Source of the DNA: FEN-1297 sp964498065
GTDB taxonomy: Bacteria > Bacteroidota > Ignavibacteria > Ignavibacteriales > Ignavibacteriaceae
Assembly: GCA_964498065.1 (NCBI GenBank)
Contig: CAZCFZ010000069.1
Coordinates: 1-19,695, forward strand
Direction: 5' to 3'
Length of the DNA stretch: 19,695 nt
Shown here: one piece after another, positions 7,168 to 15,030 of the stretch
Layout of the letters: every line of letters begins with the position of its first letter
Position numbering within the stretch: position 1 is the stretch's first letter
Translations under genes and position numbers: made by a program
The notes under the pieces: model-generated
What the model was told of the DNA's origin: nothing
Database searches by the model: none
What the model saw: only the letters and a program-made list of their open reading frames with translations

Positions 7168-9225
7168 ATGGATTCAAAAGTAAAAAACTTTTTTTATCCG
7201 TCTGCTATATGCATAGCCGGAGCATCAACTAAAGAAAAAAGCATCGGATACGAACTGTTAAAATCTATAAAAAAATACGGCTACATGGGTAAAGTATATC
7301 CGGTAAATCCGAAAGCCGAAAAAATATTGGGATTTAAAAATTATAAAAGCATTAATTTAATACCTGCCCGAATTGATCTGGCAGTTGTGGTGGTTCCAAA
7401 AGCATTTGTTGAAGAAACCATCGATCAATTGCTGCTTAAGAATGTAAAATCAATAATATTAGTAACCGCCGGATTTAGGGAAACAGGCTATGAGGGAGCC
7501 GAGGCTGAACAAAAGATTTTTAATAAAATTAAAAATTCTTCCGCAAGACTTGTCGGACCGAACTGCATGGGGGTTATAACTACTTTTAAGGATGTGAAGC
7601 TTAATGCTACTTTTGTTGCCGAAGAACCACGGGTTGGCAGAACTGCTTTCCTTTCGCAGAGCGGGGCAATAGGCGCGGCTATTTTAAATTCCTTACGAGA
7701 AACAGATATAAGGTTCGGTCATTTTATAAGTGTCGGTAATAAAGCAGACATTTCCGAAAATGATTTATTGGAATTTTGGCAGGAAGATGAAAAAATTTCT
7801 ACGATCACTTTCTATCTTGAAAGCTTTGTTAATGGCGAAATTTTTATTCGGCCATTTCTTGAAAATAAAATAAAAAAGCCTGTAATTATTTTAAAAGCAG
7901 GTCGAACAAAAGAAGGTATAAAAGCCGCATCTTCACATACGGGTGCAATCGGAAGTTCCGATAAAGTTGTCGATTCCGTACTGGATCAGTTTGGAATAAT
8001 CAGAGCCGATACTCTTAACGAATTATTTAATACTTCAAAAGGATTTGAAAATTTTACTCACCCCAAAGGAAATAAGGTTGCAATAATAACTAATGCCGGT
8101 GGCCCTGCTATTCTTGCTGTTGATTCGATAGGTAAAGAGAATTTAACTTTAGCTGAACTTTCCAGTGAAACGAAAGATAAACTAAAAAAGATTGTTCACC
8201 CGGAAGGCAGTATCCAAAACCCTGTTGATCTTTTACCCGGAGGAACTGCCGAACAGTTCAAAAAAGCAAATGAAATTGTTGCGGCTGATAAAAGCGTAGA
8301 CGCAGTCGTTTCTGTTTTTGTTGAACCCGTTATGGTTCCTGCATTTGAAGTGATTGAAAGTATTAATAGTATTAAAAGTGAAAAACCGATATTCCAGGTT
8401 GTAATGCCGCTGCCTGAATTCTGGGAAAATTACAGGTTGAATTCAAGATATAAAAAGCCTTTGTTCAGAAATCCCGAAGATCCAGCAAAAGTTATTTCGA
8501 ACATTCTATTTCATTCAAGAAAATCGGTTAAACGAAAATATTTAATACCTTCTTTAAAAGGAATTAATTTAACAAAAGTAAGTGGCTTTCTTCCAGATGA
8601 AATTATTGAAAAAATCTCTGAAAAATATAATTTCCCGTTAGTTAGCTCGCAATTTCTTTCACCGGAAGAATTCGTAAGCAGAAAGATTAAAATTAATTTT
8701 CCGACTGTGATAAAAGGAATATCGGCAAATGCAGTGCATAAATCGGAATTTGATGCTGTTAAGTTAAATATTGTAAATTTCGAAGAGCTGCTGGCAGCAA
8801 AAAAATCAATTGAAAGAAGCTTTGAAAAACATAATATTAATTGTGATGGATTTGTAATCCAGCCGTATTTAAAACCTAAACATGAACTTTTACTCGGGGG
8901 TTTCAGAGATCCTACTTTCGGGCCGATGATAATGTTCGGAAGCGGTGGTAAGTATGTTGAAGTATATAATGATACATCAATGAAATCAGCTTATCTAAGC
9001 GAAGATGATGTAAAAGAAATAATTGCTAAGACTAAAATCGGAAAAATTTTAAAAGGTGTTAGAGGAGAAGCATCTGCTGATTTAAATGAACTGAAAAAAA
9101 TAATATTATCTGCAGGGCAAATGATGCTGGACAATCCGAATATAATTGAATTCGACTTTAATCCTTTAATGGTTCTGCAGAATAATACATTTTTAATTGT
9201 GGATGTAAGAATTAAAGTAAATTGA
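7168..9225 (+). CDS. acetate--CoA ligase (ADP-forming), fused alpha-beta subunits
   Basis: This 685-residue cytosolic enzyme should interconvert acyl-CoA + ADP + Pi with acid + CoA + ATP, normally making ATP from acetyl-CoA. The domain order is a CoA-binding Rossmann domain (about 5-130, VGPNCMG at 129), two succinyl-CoA-ligase-like domains (about 150-450) and a C-terminal ATP-grasp domain (about 470-680). H257 in SSHTGA is the expected phospho-histidine, and H524 in VHKSE is the second transfer histidine of the beta part. No acetyltransferase (Pat-type) domain is attached. Oddly, the usual HKSDVGGV motif reads HKSEFDAV here, losing the Gly-Gly pair. With nifJ 1 kb downstream it completes pyruvate to acetate conversion with ATP formation. 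The ATG has only a weak upstream ribosome site. Use of other acyl-CoAs is possible. Confidence 0.9.
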   Translation: MDSKVKNFFYPSAICIAGASTKEKSIGYELLKSIKKYGYMGKVYPVNPKAEKILGFKNYKSINLIPARIDLAVVVVPKAFVEETIDQLLLKNVKSIILVTAGFRETGYEGAEAEQKIFNKIKNSSARLVGPNCMGVITTFKDVKLNATFVAEEPRVGRTAFLSQSGAIGAAILNSLRETDIRFGHFISVGNKADISENDLLEFWQEDEKISTITFYLESFVNGEIFIRPFLENKIKKPVIILKAGRTKEGIKAASSHTGAIGSSDKVVDSVLDQFGIIRADTLNELFNTSKGFENFTHPKGNKVAIITNAGGPAILAVDSIGKENLTLAELSSETKDKLKKIVHPEGSIQNPVDLLPGGTAEQFKKANEIVAADKSVDAVVSVFVEPVMVPAFEVIESINSIKSEKPIFQVVMPLPEFWENYRLNSRYKKPLFRNPEDPAKVISNILFHSRKSVKRKYLIPSLKGINLTKVSGFLPDEIIEKISEKYNFPLVSSQFLSPEEFVSRKIKINFPTVIKGISANAVHKSEFDAVKLNIVNFEELLAAKKSIERSFEKHNINCDGFVIQPYLKPKHELLLGGFRDPTFGPMIMFGSGGKYVEVYNDTSMKSAYLSEDDVKEIIAKTKIGKILKGVRGEASADLNELKKIILSAGQMMLDNPNIIEFDFNPLMVLQNNTFLIVDVRIKVN

Positions 9226-9284
9226 ATTTAAAGAAGAGTAAATACTGAGAATTAATAAAAAACTTTGGTTTAAAAAAAAATAAA

Positions 9285-9312
9285 GCTTCATCCTTTTTGT
9301 ATAGGATGAAGC
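9285..9312 (-). terminator. intrinsic terminator of the grx-groES operon
   Basis: A perfect 9-bp stem (GCTTCATCC / GGATGAAGC, extendable by one T-A pair) with a short loop is followed on the minus strand by TTTATTTTTTTTT. It lies 32 bp past the groES stop. On the plus strand the downstream tract is poor in T, so its effect on the synthetase transcript is less certain. Confidence 0.8.
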
Positions 9313-9343
9313 GCATTCTTAAAATGTTTTAATCAATTACATA

Positions 9344-9616
9344 TTAATCTTCAATTATTGCGAGAACATCCGAACGCTGAACAATCTTATAATTTTTTTT
9401 ATCCAAACTAATCTCTTCACCGCCGTACTTTGCAAATAAAACTTTATCTCCCTCTTTAACTTTTTCTCTTAAATCTTCATCCGTTCCTACTGCTACTACT
9501 TTTCCCATGATAGGTTTTTCTTTAGCAGTATCCGGAATGTATAAGCCTGAAGCGGTTTTTTGCTCCTCTTCAATTGGTTCCAAAACCAGTCTATCATCCA
9601 TAGGTTTAATTTTCAT
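9344..9616 (-). CDS. groES: co-chaperonin GroES (Cpn10)
   Basis: This 90-residue protein should form the heptameric lid of the GroEL folding chamber in the cytosol. Hallmarks are the N-terminal KIKPMDDRLVLEP, the mobile GroEL-binding loop TASGLYIPDTAKEKP (about 21-35), GKVVAVG at 38 and the C-terminal DVLAIIED. The start is well supported by GGAGG 4-5 nt upstream of the ATG, one of the few strong ribosome sites here. No groEL follows; the gene ends at a terminator. It lies 10 bp after a glutaredoxin gene on the same strand, so the two are probably co-transcribed. No CIRCE element is visible upstream, arguing against HrcA control at this locus. It may be the only groES, separated from groEL, or a second copy. 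Confidence 0.95.
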   Translation of the reverse strand: MKIKPMDDRLVLEPIEEEQKTASGLYIPDTAKEKPIMGKVVAVGTDEDLREKVKEGDKVLFAKYGGEEISLDKKNYKIVQRSDVLAIIED

Positions 9617-9626
9617 TTTTCCTCCG

Positions 9627-9875
9627 TTAACCTTTAATATTTAGCATTTGATTAATTTTTGGCCTATCGAATCCGACGATAGGACGGTTGTTTATTAATA
9701 TTACCGGAACGCCGGTTTGGCCTGTTCTTCTTTGAAGATCCCTTGCGGCAGAAATGTCTCTGCTGACATCAACTTCGGTAAATCTTATATTTTTTTCTCT
9801 TAAGTATCTCTTTGCAGAGTTGCAAAAACTGCAAGTTGGGGTTGTAAACATTATAACTTTCGGCTGTGTTTGCAT
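9627..9875 (-). CDS. glutaredoxin-like thiol-disulfide oxidoreductase
   Basis: This 82-residue single-domain thioredoxin-fold protein has the dithiol site CSFC (C15-C18) after TTPT, the cis-proline loop TGVPV (about 54-58) and a GFD motif near residue 68. The length and motifs fit the short Grx/NrdH/YruB group. It should reduce protein disulfides or small thiol adducts in the cytosol; whether glutathione, another thiol or thioredoxin reductase is the donor is not readable. No ribonucleotide reductase gene is nearby, so an NrdH role is not supported by context. It is first in an operon with groES. The ATG is preceded by GGAAAG, a moderate ribosome site. Confidence 0.88.
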   Translation of the reverse strand: MQTQPKVIMFTTPTCSFCNSAKRYLREKNIRFTEVDVSRDISAARDLQRRTGQTGVPVILINNRPIVGFDRPKINQMLNIKG

Positions 9876-9889
9876 CGTCTTTCCATAAA

Positions 9890-9918
9890 AATATTTGTAA
9901 TTACGAATATGATGTAAA
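9890..9918 (-). promoter_or_regulatory. predicted promoter of the grx-groES operon
   Basis: On the minus strand TTTACA (9918-9913) is followed after 17 nt by AATATT (9895-9890), 5/6 and 4/6 matches. It lies just upstream of the grx ATG at 9875 and almost completely overlaps the palindrome at 9891-9910. Confidence 0.35.
9891..9910. promoter_or_regulatory. 20-bp palindromic candidate operator upstream of grx-groES
   Basis: ATATTTGTAATTACGAATAT is a contiguous palindrome with a single mismatched pair (T9896/G9905). It begins 15 nt upstream of the grx start codon. Its position over the spacer and -10 suggests repression. It is not a CIRCE, Fur or FNR consensus; a redox or peroxide regulator would fit the target gene but is only a guess. 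Confidence 0.45.
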
Positions 9919-10131
9919 AATTTATTTTAGGTTTCATAAAAATGAATTTATATCAATTATTGAGCTTGGTTATGTATCGTTCTTATCTTTATATTTTTTT
10001 GGTTTTTAAGATAAACCAGAGAATAAACTGTGTATTCTCACAAATAAGAAAAACCGTTGTATCGCTACAATCCTTTTACCTCTTTTGATAATATTTGTTA
10101 GATTTAAGCCTACTTTACAATATTATAAGGT

Positions 10132-10140
10132 TGGTATAAT
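10132..10140 (+). promoter_or_regulatory. predicted extended -10 promoter of nifJ
   Basis: TGGTATAAT is a perfect -10 hexamer preceded by an extended TGN element. A TTTACA at 10114-10119 is only 15 nt upstream, so recognition would rely mostly on the extended -10. Confidence 0.4.
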
Positions 10141-10201
10141 ATTTGGCTCAAATTAGGGCACTTAATATAGACTCAAAATTCATTTAAAAATCGGAAAGAA
10201 A

Positions 10202-13200
10202 ATGGATAGGAAAAAAGTAACAATAGATGGAAACGAAGCTGCAGCGTATGTAGCTTTTAATACTAACGAAATAATTGCAATATATCCAATTACACCCTCT
10301 TCTCCTATGGGTGAATGGTGCGATGCTTGGTCGGCAGTAGGGATGAAAAATTTATGGGACGAAATCCCGTCGGTCAGCGAACTTCAAAGTGAAGGCGGCG
10401 CTTCAGGAAGTGTCCACGGCGCATTACAAGCCGGCGCGTTAACTACAACTTTTACTGCTTCCCAAGGTTTGCTTTTAATGATTCCCAACATGTTTAAAAT
10501 TGCCGGAGAACTAACGTCGACAGTCTTTCATGTATCAGCAAGATCAATAGCAGCTCAAGCATTATCAATTTTCGGAGATCATAGTGACGTTATGACAACC
10601 CGCTCTACCGGATTTGCCATGATGGCTTCTAATTCGGTTCAGGAAGTTATGGACTTTGCATTAATTGCTCAAGCTGCAACACTTGAATCAAGAGTTCCTT
10701 TCCTTCATTTCTTTGATGGATTTAGAACCTCCCACGAAGTTGTAAAGATTGAACAATTATCAATTGAAGATATGAGAGCAATGATTGATGATAAACTTGT
10801 AATTGCTCATCGAAATAGAGCTTTAAGTCCGGATCACCCTGTTTTAAGAGGTTCTTCACAAAATCCTGATGTTTATTTCCAGGGCAGGGAAACGGTTAAT
10901 AAATATTATTTAGCTTGTCCTGATATTGTTCAAAAACAAATGGACAAATTTGCCAGAGTTGTAGGCAGACAATATCATCTTTTCGATTATATCGGCGCCC
11001 CGGATGCAGAAAGAGTTATTATTCTTATGGGTTCCGGTGCTGAAACTGCCGAAGAAACTGTCAAATATTTGGTTGAGCATGAAGAAAAAGTTGGTGTAAT
11101 TAAAGTTAGACTGTACAGGCCGTTCTCGATTGATCATTTTTTAAATGCGATTCCTGAAACCGTAAAATCAATTGCAGTTTTGGATAGGACAAAGGAACCG
11201 GGGGCTTCCGGTGAACCGTTGTATCTGGATGTTGTTAATGCGATTTCCGAAAAACATATAAGCGGTGAGCTGAAATTTAGTTATCCCAAAATCATTGGAG
11301 GCAGGTATGGATTGTCTTCAAAAGAATTTACTCCTGCAATGGTTAAGGGAATTTTTGACGAGCTGAAAAAAGATAAGCCTAAAAATCATTTTACAATCGG
11401 TATAAATGATGATGTAACTTTTACCAGCCTTGATTATGATCCTTCATTTTCCGTAGAAGCCAAAGAAACGTTTAGAGGTAAATTTTATGGATTAGGCGCA
11501 GACGGAACAGTCGGTGCAAATAAAAACTCTATAAAAATAATCGGTGAAGGTACGGATTTTAATGCTCAGGGTTATTTCGTTTACGATTCCAAAAAATCAG
11601 GGTCAACAACAACTTCTCACTTAAGATTCGGACCAAAGGAATTAAAATCGACCTATCTTATTGATAAGGCAAACTTTATTGCCTGCCATCAGCAGGTTTT
11701 TCTTGAGAAGATGGATTTATTAAAGGATGCTATTGAAGGGGCAACATTTTTATTGAATACTATTGTTCCGAAGGAGCAAGTTTGGGATTCATTACCCGAG
11801 AAAATTCAAAAAGACCTTATTGAAAAGAAAATGAAATTTTATGTGATTGATGCTTATAAAGTAGCTGCCGATACGGGTATGGGTCAGAGAATAAATACAA
11901 TAATGCAGACATGTTTCTTTGCAATATCTAAAATCCTTCCTCGTGACGAATCTATTGAAATGATTAAGAAAACAATTAAAAAAACTTACGGCGCTAAAGG
12001 CGATAAAATTGTTCAAATGAATTTTAATGCTGTTGACCAGACTCTTGCAAATTTATTTGAAGTTGAAGTTCCGAATAAAGTAACAAGCAAAATTCAATTT
12101 TTACCTGCTGTATCCGATAAAGCTCCGGAATTTGTTAAAGAAGTTACTGCAAAAATTATTGCCGGCGAAGGTGATCTTATACCGGTAAGCAAAATGCCTG
12201 CGGACGGAACTTTCCCGACAGCAACTTCGCTTTGGGAAAAGAGAAATATCGGTTTGGAAGTTCCGGTATTCGATCCTGATGTATGCATACAATGTAATAA
12301 ATGTGTTATTGTTTGTCCGCATGCAACTATCCGGGCAAAAGTTTTTGATGAAAAACTACTTGAAAATGCACCTGCAACATTTAAACATGCTAAGTTTAAG
12401 GGGAAAGAATATGGTGAAAATTTAGCATATACTATTCAGGTTGCCGTAGAAGATTGTACAGGCTGCGGAATTTGCGTTGATATTTGCCCGGCTAAGAATA
12501 AGAAAGAGACAAGGTTAAAAGCTATAAACATGGCTGCACAAATTCCATTAAGAGAACAGGAAAAAGAGAACTGGGATTTCTTCCTTACATTGCCTGATTT
12601 GGATAGAACAAAAATTAAAACTACTGCGATTAAAGATTCTCAATTTTTACAGCCGTTATTCGAATTTTCAGGTGCTTGCTCGGGTTGCGGAGAAACTCCG
12701 TATGTTAAACTGGTTAGCCAATTATTCGGAGATAGATCTGTTGTGGCAAATGCAACGGGTTGTTCATCAATATACGGCGGTAACTTGCCGACAACACCGT
12801 GGGCTGTAAATAAAGACGGACGCGGACCCGCTTGGTCAAATTCATTATTTGAAGATAATGCAGAATTCGGTATGGGATTCAGATTATCTATAGATAAGCA
12901 CAATGCACAAGCAAAAAATCTGATTAAAAAATTATCTTCCGACATTGGAGATGAATTAGTTAACGGGCTTTTAAATGCAGATCAAAAAGATGAAGCAGGA
13001 ATTTATGAACAAAGGCAAAAAGTAGAAACATTAAAAAATAAACTTAATGATTTAAAGAAGACAGCTTCAAATGGTAAAGCTGCCGATATTGAGCATTTAT
13101 TAAGCGTTGCTGATTATCTTGTTAAAAAGTCTGTTTGGATTATGGGCGGTGACGGCTGGGCATATGATATCGGTTATGGCGGTTTAGACCATGTACTTGC

Positions 13201-13792
13201 TTCAGGAAAGAATGTAAATATTTTGGTACTGGATACGGAAGTTTATTCAAATACGGGCGGCCAGATGTCGAAATCGACACCAAGGGGCGCAGTTGCGAAA
13301 TTCGCTGCTGGCGGAAAGCCTTTGGCCAAGAAAGATCTTGGCCTAATGGCAATATCTTATGGTAACGTTTATGTAGCAAAAGTTGCGATGGGTGCCAGCG
13401 ATGTTCAGACAGTAAGAGCATTTGTTGAAGCTGAAGCTTATGACGGCCCGTCATTAATTATTGCATACAGTCATTGTATAGCACATGGTATTGATATGGG
13501 AACCGGGATGCAGAATCAGAAAGCTGCGGTTGATTCAGGTTACTGGCAGCTTTACAGATATAATCCTGATCTTGCCAAAGAAGGTAAGAATCCGCTTAAG
13601 CTTGAATCCAAAGGAATGAAAATTCCGCTGAAAGATTATGCTTATATGGAAACCCGTTACAAAATGCTTACTAAATCTCATCCGGAAGATGCAGCAAAAC
13701 TTATGGAACTGGCTCAAAAGGATGTAGAAGATAAGTGGAAAGTATACGAACAATTAGCTTCGGCTGGTTCGGAAAATCAAAATAAAAAATAA
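10202..13792 (+). CDS. nifJ: pyruvate:ferredoxin (flavodoxin) oxidoreductase, homodimeric type
   Basis: This 1196-residue cytosolic enzyme converts pyruvate + CoA + oxidised ferredoxin to acetyl-CoA + CO2 + reduced ferredoxin. All domains are present: the pyruvate/TPP-pyrimidine domain beginning YPITPSSPMGE (28), a transketolase-C-like domain (about 260-390), the gamma domain (about 420-620), a two-cluster ferredoxin domain with C695/C698/C701/C705 and C752/C755/C758/C762, and a C-terminal TPP domain with GDGWAYDIG (983) and SNTGGQ (1016). The third, proximal cluster is ligated by C826, C829, C854 and C1092. The length is typical. The start ATG follows GGAAAG. It is followed after 74 bp by a DHODH-like gene on the same strand. 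Together with the ADP-forming synthetase it forms a fermentative or syntrophic pyruvate-to-acetate route; running in reverse as pyruvate synthase is also possible. Confidence 0.97.
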   Translation: MDRKKVTIDGNEAAAYVAFNTNEIIAIYPITPSSPMGEWCDAWSAVGMKNLWDEIPSVSELQSEGGASGSVHGALQAGALTTTFTASQGLLLMIPNMFKIAGELTSTVFHVSARSIAAQALSIFGDHSDVMTTRSTGFAMMASNSVQEVMDFALIAQAATLESRVPFLHFFDGFRTSHEVVKIEQLSIEDMRAMIDDKLVIAHRNRALSPDHPVLRGSSQNPDVYFQGRETVNKYYLACPDIVQKQMDKFARVVGRQYHLFDYIGAPDAERVIILMGSGAETAEETVKYLVEHEEKVGVIKVRLYRPFSIDHFLNAIPETVKSIAVLDRTKEPGASGEPLYLDVVNAISEKHISGELKFSYPKIIGGRYGLSSKEFTPAMVKGIFDELKKDKPKNHFTIGINDDVTFTSLDYDPSFSVEAKETFRGKFYGLGADGTVGANKNSIKIIGEGTDFNAQGYFVYDSKKSGSTTTSHLRFGPKELKSTYLIDKANFIACHQQVFLEKMDLLKDAIEGATFLLNTIVPKEQVWDSLPEKIQKDLIEKKMKFYVIDAYKVAADTGMGQRINTIMQTCFFAISKILPRDESIEMIKKTIKKTYGAKGDKIVQMNFNAVDQTLANLFEVEVPNKVTSKIQFLPAVSDKAPEFVKEVTAKIIAGEGDLIPVSKMPADGTFPTATSLWEKRNIGLEVPVFDPDVCIQCNKCVIVCPHATIRAKVFDEKLLENAPATFKHAKFKGKEYGENLAYTIQVAVEDCTGCGICVDICPAKNKKETRLKAINMAAQIPLREQEKENWDFFLTLPDLDRTKIKTTAIKDSQFLQPLFEFSGACSGCGETPYVKLVSQLFGDRSVVANATGCSSIYGGNLPTTPWAVNKDGRGPAWSNSLFEDNAEFGMGFRLSIDKHNAQAKNLIKKLSSDIGDELVNGLLNADQKDEAGIYEQRQKVETLKNKLNDLKKTASNGKAADIEHLLSVADYLVKKSVWIMGGDGWAYDIGYGGLDHVLASGKNVNILVLDTEVYSNTGGQMSKSTPRGAVAKFAAGGKPLAKKDLGLMAISYGNVYVAKVAMGASDVQTVRAFVEAEAYDGPSLIIAYSHCIAHGIDMGTGMQNQKAAVDSGYWQLYRYNPDLAKEGKNPLKLESKGMKIPLKDYAYMETRYKMLTKSHPEDAAKLMELAQKDVEDKWKVYEQLASAGSENQNKK

Positions 13793-13811
13793 ATATTATT
13801 AACTTTAATAT

Positions 13812-13843
13812 TTCTCTCACGGTAAGTTCAAACTGTGAGAGAA
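13812..13843 (+). terminator. intercistronic hairpin after nifJ without a U-tract
   Basis: The stem TTCTCTCACGGT / ACTGTGAGAGAA (12 bp with one G-T pair) has an 8-nt loop, 19 bp after the nifJ stop. No T-run follows, so it is more likely an mRNA-stabilising or attenuating hairpin between nifJ and the next gene than a full stop. Confidence 0.5.
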
Positions 13844-13872
13844 GATTAATTGCTATTAAAAACAGGATGTAT

Positions 13873-14862
13873 ATGGATATATCAACTACGTATTTAGGAT
13901 TAAAACTATCGAGTCCGATTGTTCCTTCAGCCGGACCTCTCTCACAAAGCATTGATAATATTAAAGCGATGGAAGACTCAGGTGCAGGTGCTGCGGTAAT
14001 TTATTCAATTTTTGAGGAACAAATTGAAAACGAACAGCTTGAATTTTATCATCACACGGATTCTCATGATGACAGTCATGCTGAAGCACTATCTTACTTT
14101 CCGCAGAATGTAGATTTTAGAATGGGACCTGAAGAATATCTTGAACATATTCGAAAAGCCAAAGAGGCAGTTTCAATACCTATAATCGGCAGTTTAAATG
14201 GCAAGTCTGTCGGCGGATGGGTAGAATATGCAAAAAAGATAGAACAAGCAGGTGCCGATGCACTGGAATTAAATATATACCGCTTGGCAACGGATATCAA
14301 AAAGACAGGCGCTGAAGTTGAACAGTCATATTTAGATATTGTTAAAGCAGTAAGAAATGAAGTAAATATTCCTATCGCTGTAAAGCTCGGGCCATTTTTT
14401 AGCTCAATTGCTGGAATTGCAAATCAAATAGATAAAGCAGGGGCTAATGGCCTTGTCCTATTTAATAGGTTTTACCAGCCGGACATCGATCTGGAAAAAT
14501 TAGAAGTTATTCCTAATGTAATTTTAAGTACGCCGATGGATATGAGAATTCCGTTAAGATGGATTGCAATTCTTTATGGAAGAATTAATGCCGATTTGGC
14601 AGCAACCAGCGGTATATATACTGAAAAAGATGTATTGAAAATGATTATGGCCGGTGCAAAAGTTACTCAAATGCTTTCGAGTTTGTTAAAATTCGGTATC
14701 GGGCATATAGCAGATGTAACTACTCAATTGATTTACTGGATGGAAATTAATGAATATGAATCTCTCGATCAGATGAGAGGAAGTATGAGCTATATGAATG
14801 TTGAAGATCCATCGCAGTTTGAACGCGCAAATTATATGAAGGTTCTGAATTCTTATAAGTAA
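13873..14862 (+). CDS. dihydroorotate dehydrogenase-like flavoprotein (NifJ-associated)
   Basis: The TIM-barrel protein (329 residues from the preferred start) resembles class 1 dihydroorotate dehydrogenases: PSAGPLSQSIDNI near the N terminus, GADALELNIY at the substrate strand, AVKLGPFF with the conserved lysine, LVLFNRFY, and a late phosphate-binding AGA loop. The catalytic loop differs: where PyrD enzymes read LNxSCPN or an S-type variant, this reads LNIYRLA, so the catalytic Cys/Ser position holds Arg and the second Asn is Ala. It is therefore unlikely to make orotate; an FMN-dependent oxidoreductase partnered with NifJ is the better guess. I chose the ATG at 13873 because AGGA (13864-13867) is 5 nt upstream; an ATG at 13867 would overlap that site and add two residues. 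This family is often seen beside nifJ in related phyla. Its reaction is unknown. Confidence 0.8.
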   Translation: MDISTTYLGLKLSSPIVPSAGPLSQSIDNIKAMEDSGAGAAVIYSIFEEQIENEQLEFYHHTDSHDDSHAEALSYFPQNVDFRMGPEEYLEHIRKAKEAVSIPIIGSLNGKSVGGWVEYAKKIEQAGADALELNIYRLATDIKKTGAEVEQSYLDIVKAVRNEVNIPIAVKLGPFFSSIAGIANQIDKAGANGLVLFNRFYQPDIDLEKLEVIPNVILSTPMDMRIPLRWIAILYGRINADLAATSGIYTEKDVLKMIMAGAKVTQMLSSLLKFGIGHIADVTTQLIYWMEINEYESLDQMRGSMSYMNVEDPSQFERANYMKVLNSYK

Positions 14863-14882
14863 TTGACATATTTTCTCCTTAT

Positions 14883-14975
14883 CCATTGCAGGTATAATTG
14901 CACAGAGGAGGTAACTCGGTTTTTTGTTAATAAAAAACATTGAATTAAGTTAACATTGTCTGAAGCCTGCAATGG
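14883..14975. repeat. long-range perfect 10-bp inverted repeat, possible structured RNA
   Basis: CCATTGCAGG (14883-14892) and CCTGCAATGG (14966-14975) are perfect complements, extendable by a G-T pair at each end. They enclose 73 nt that contain a second stem, GTTTTTT/AAAAAAC (14919-14938). It could be a closed multi-branch 3' UTR RNA or small RNA, or a decayed inverted-repeat element; no flanking direct repeats were found. Confidence 0.35.
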
Positions 14976-15030
14976 GCTTTAAATTCACCACTAAAAATAT
15001 TTTATCTCTTTTTATTTCCTTTTTTTAATT

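Larger units (their letters stand above)
9876..10201. other. divergent intergenic control region between grx and nifJ
   Basis: These 326 bp hold no plausible gene. They contain the grx-side promoter and palindrome (9890-9918), a 7-bp hairpin GAGAATA/TATTCTC (10019-10039), a 10-bp direct repeat ATAATATTTG (10088-10097 and 10136-10145), and the predicted nifJ extended -10. The nifJ leader would be about 55 nt. Confidence 0.5.

Noticed and set aside
9617..10201. CIRCE (HrcA) element expected near groES
   Set aside because: I looked for TTAGCACTC-N9-GAGTGCTAA and found no match; only the unrelated palindrome at 9891-9910 is present.
13140..13454. Long minus-strand open frames inside nifJ, and similar antisense frames in the kinase, decarboxylase and recQ genes
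   Set aside because: They lie fully inside strongly conserved genes, have no family motifs or ribosome sites, and are shadows of the real coding strand.
14864..14898. TTGACA at 14864-14869 followed by TATAAT at 14893-14898
   Set aside because: The spacing is about 23 nt, too long for a sigma70 promoter, and TTGACA begins right after a stop codon with no gene in a suitable place downstream.
14905..14930. Strong AGGAGG ribosome-site-like sequence
   Set aside because: No ATG or GTG follows at the right distance; the nearest TTG gives only a 9-codon frame.
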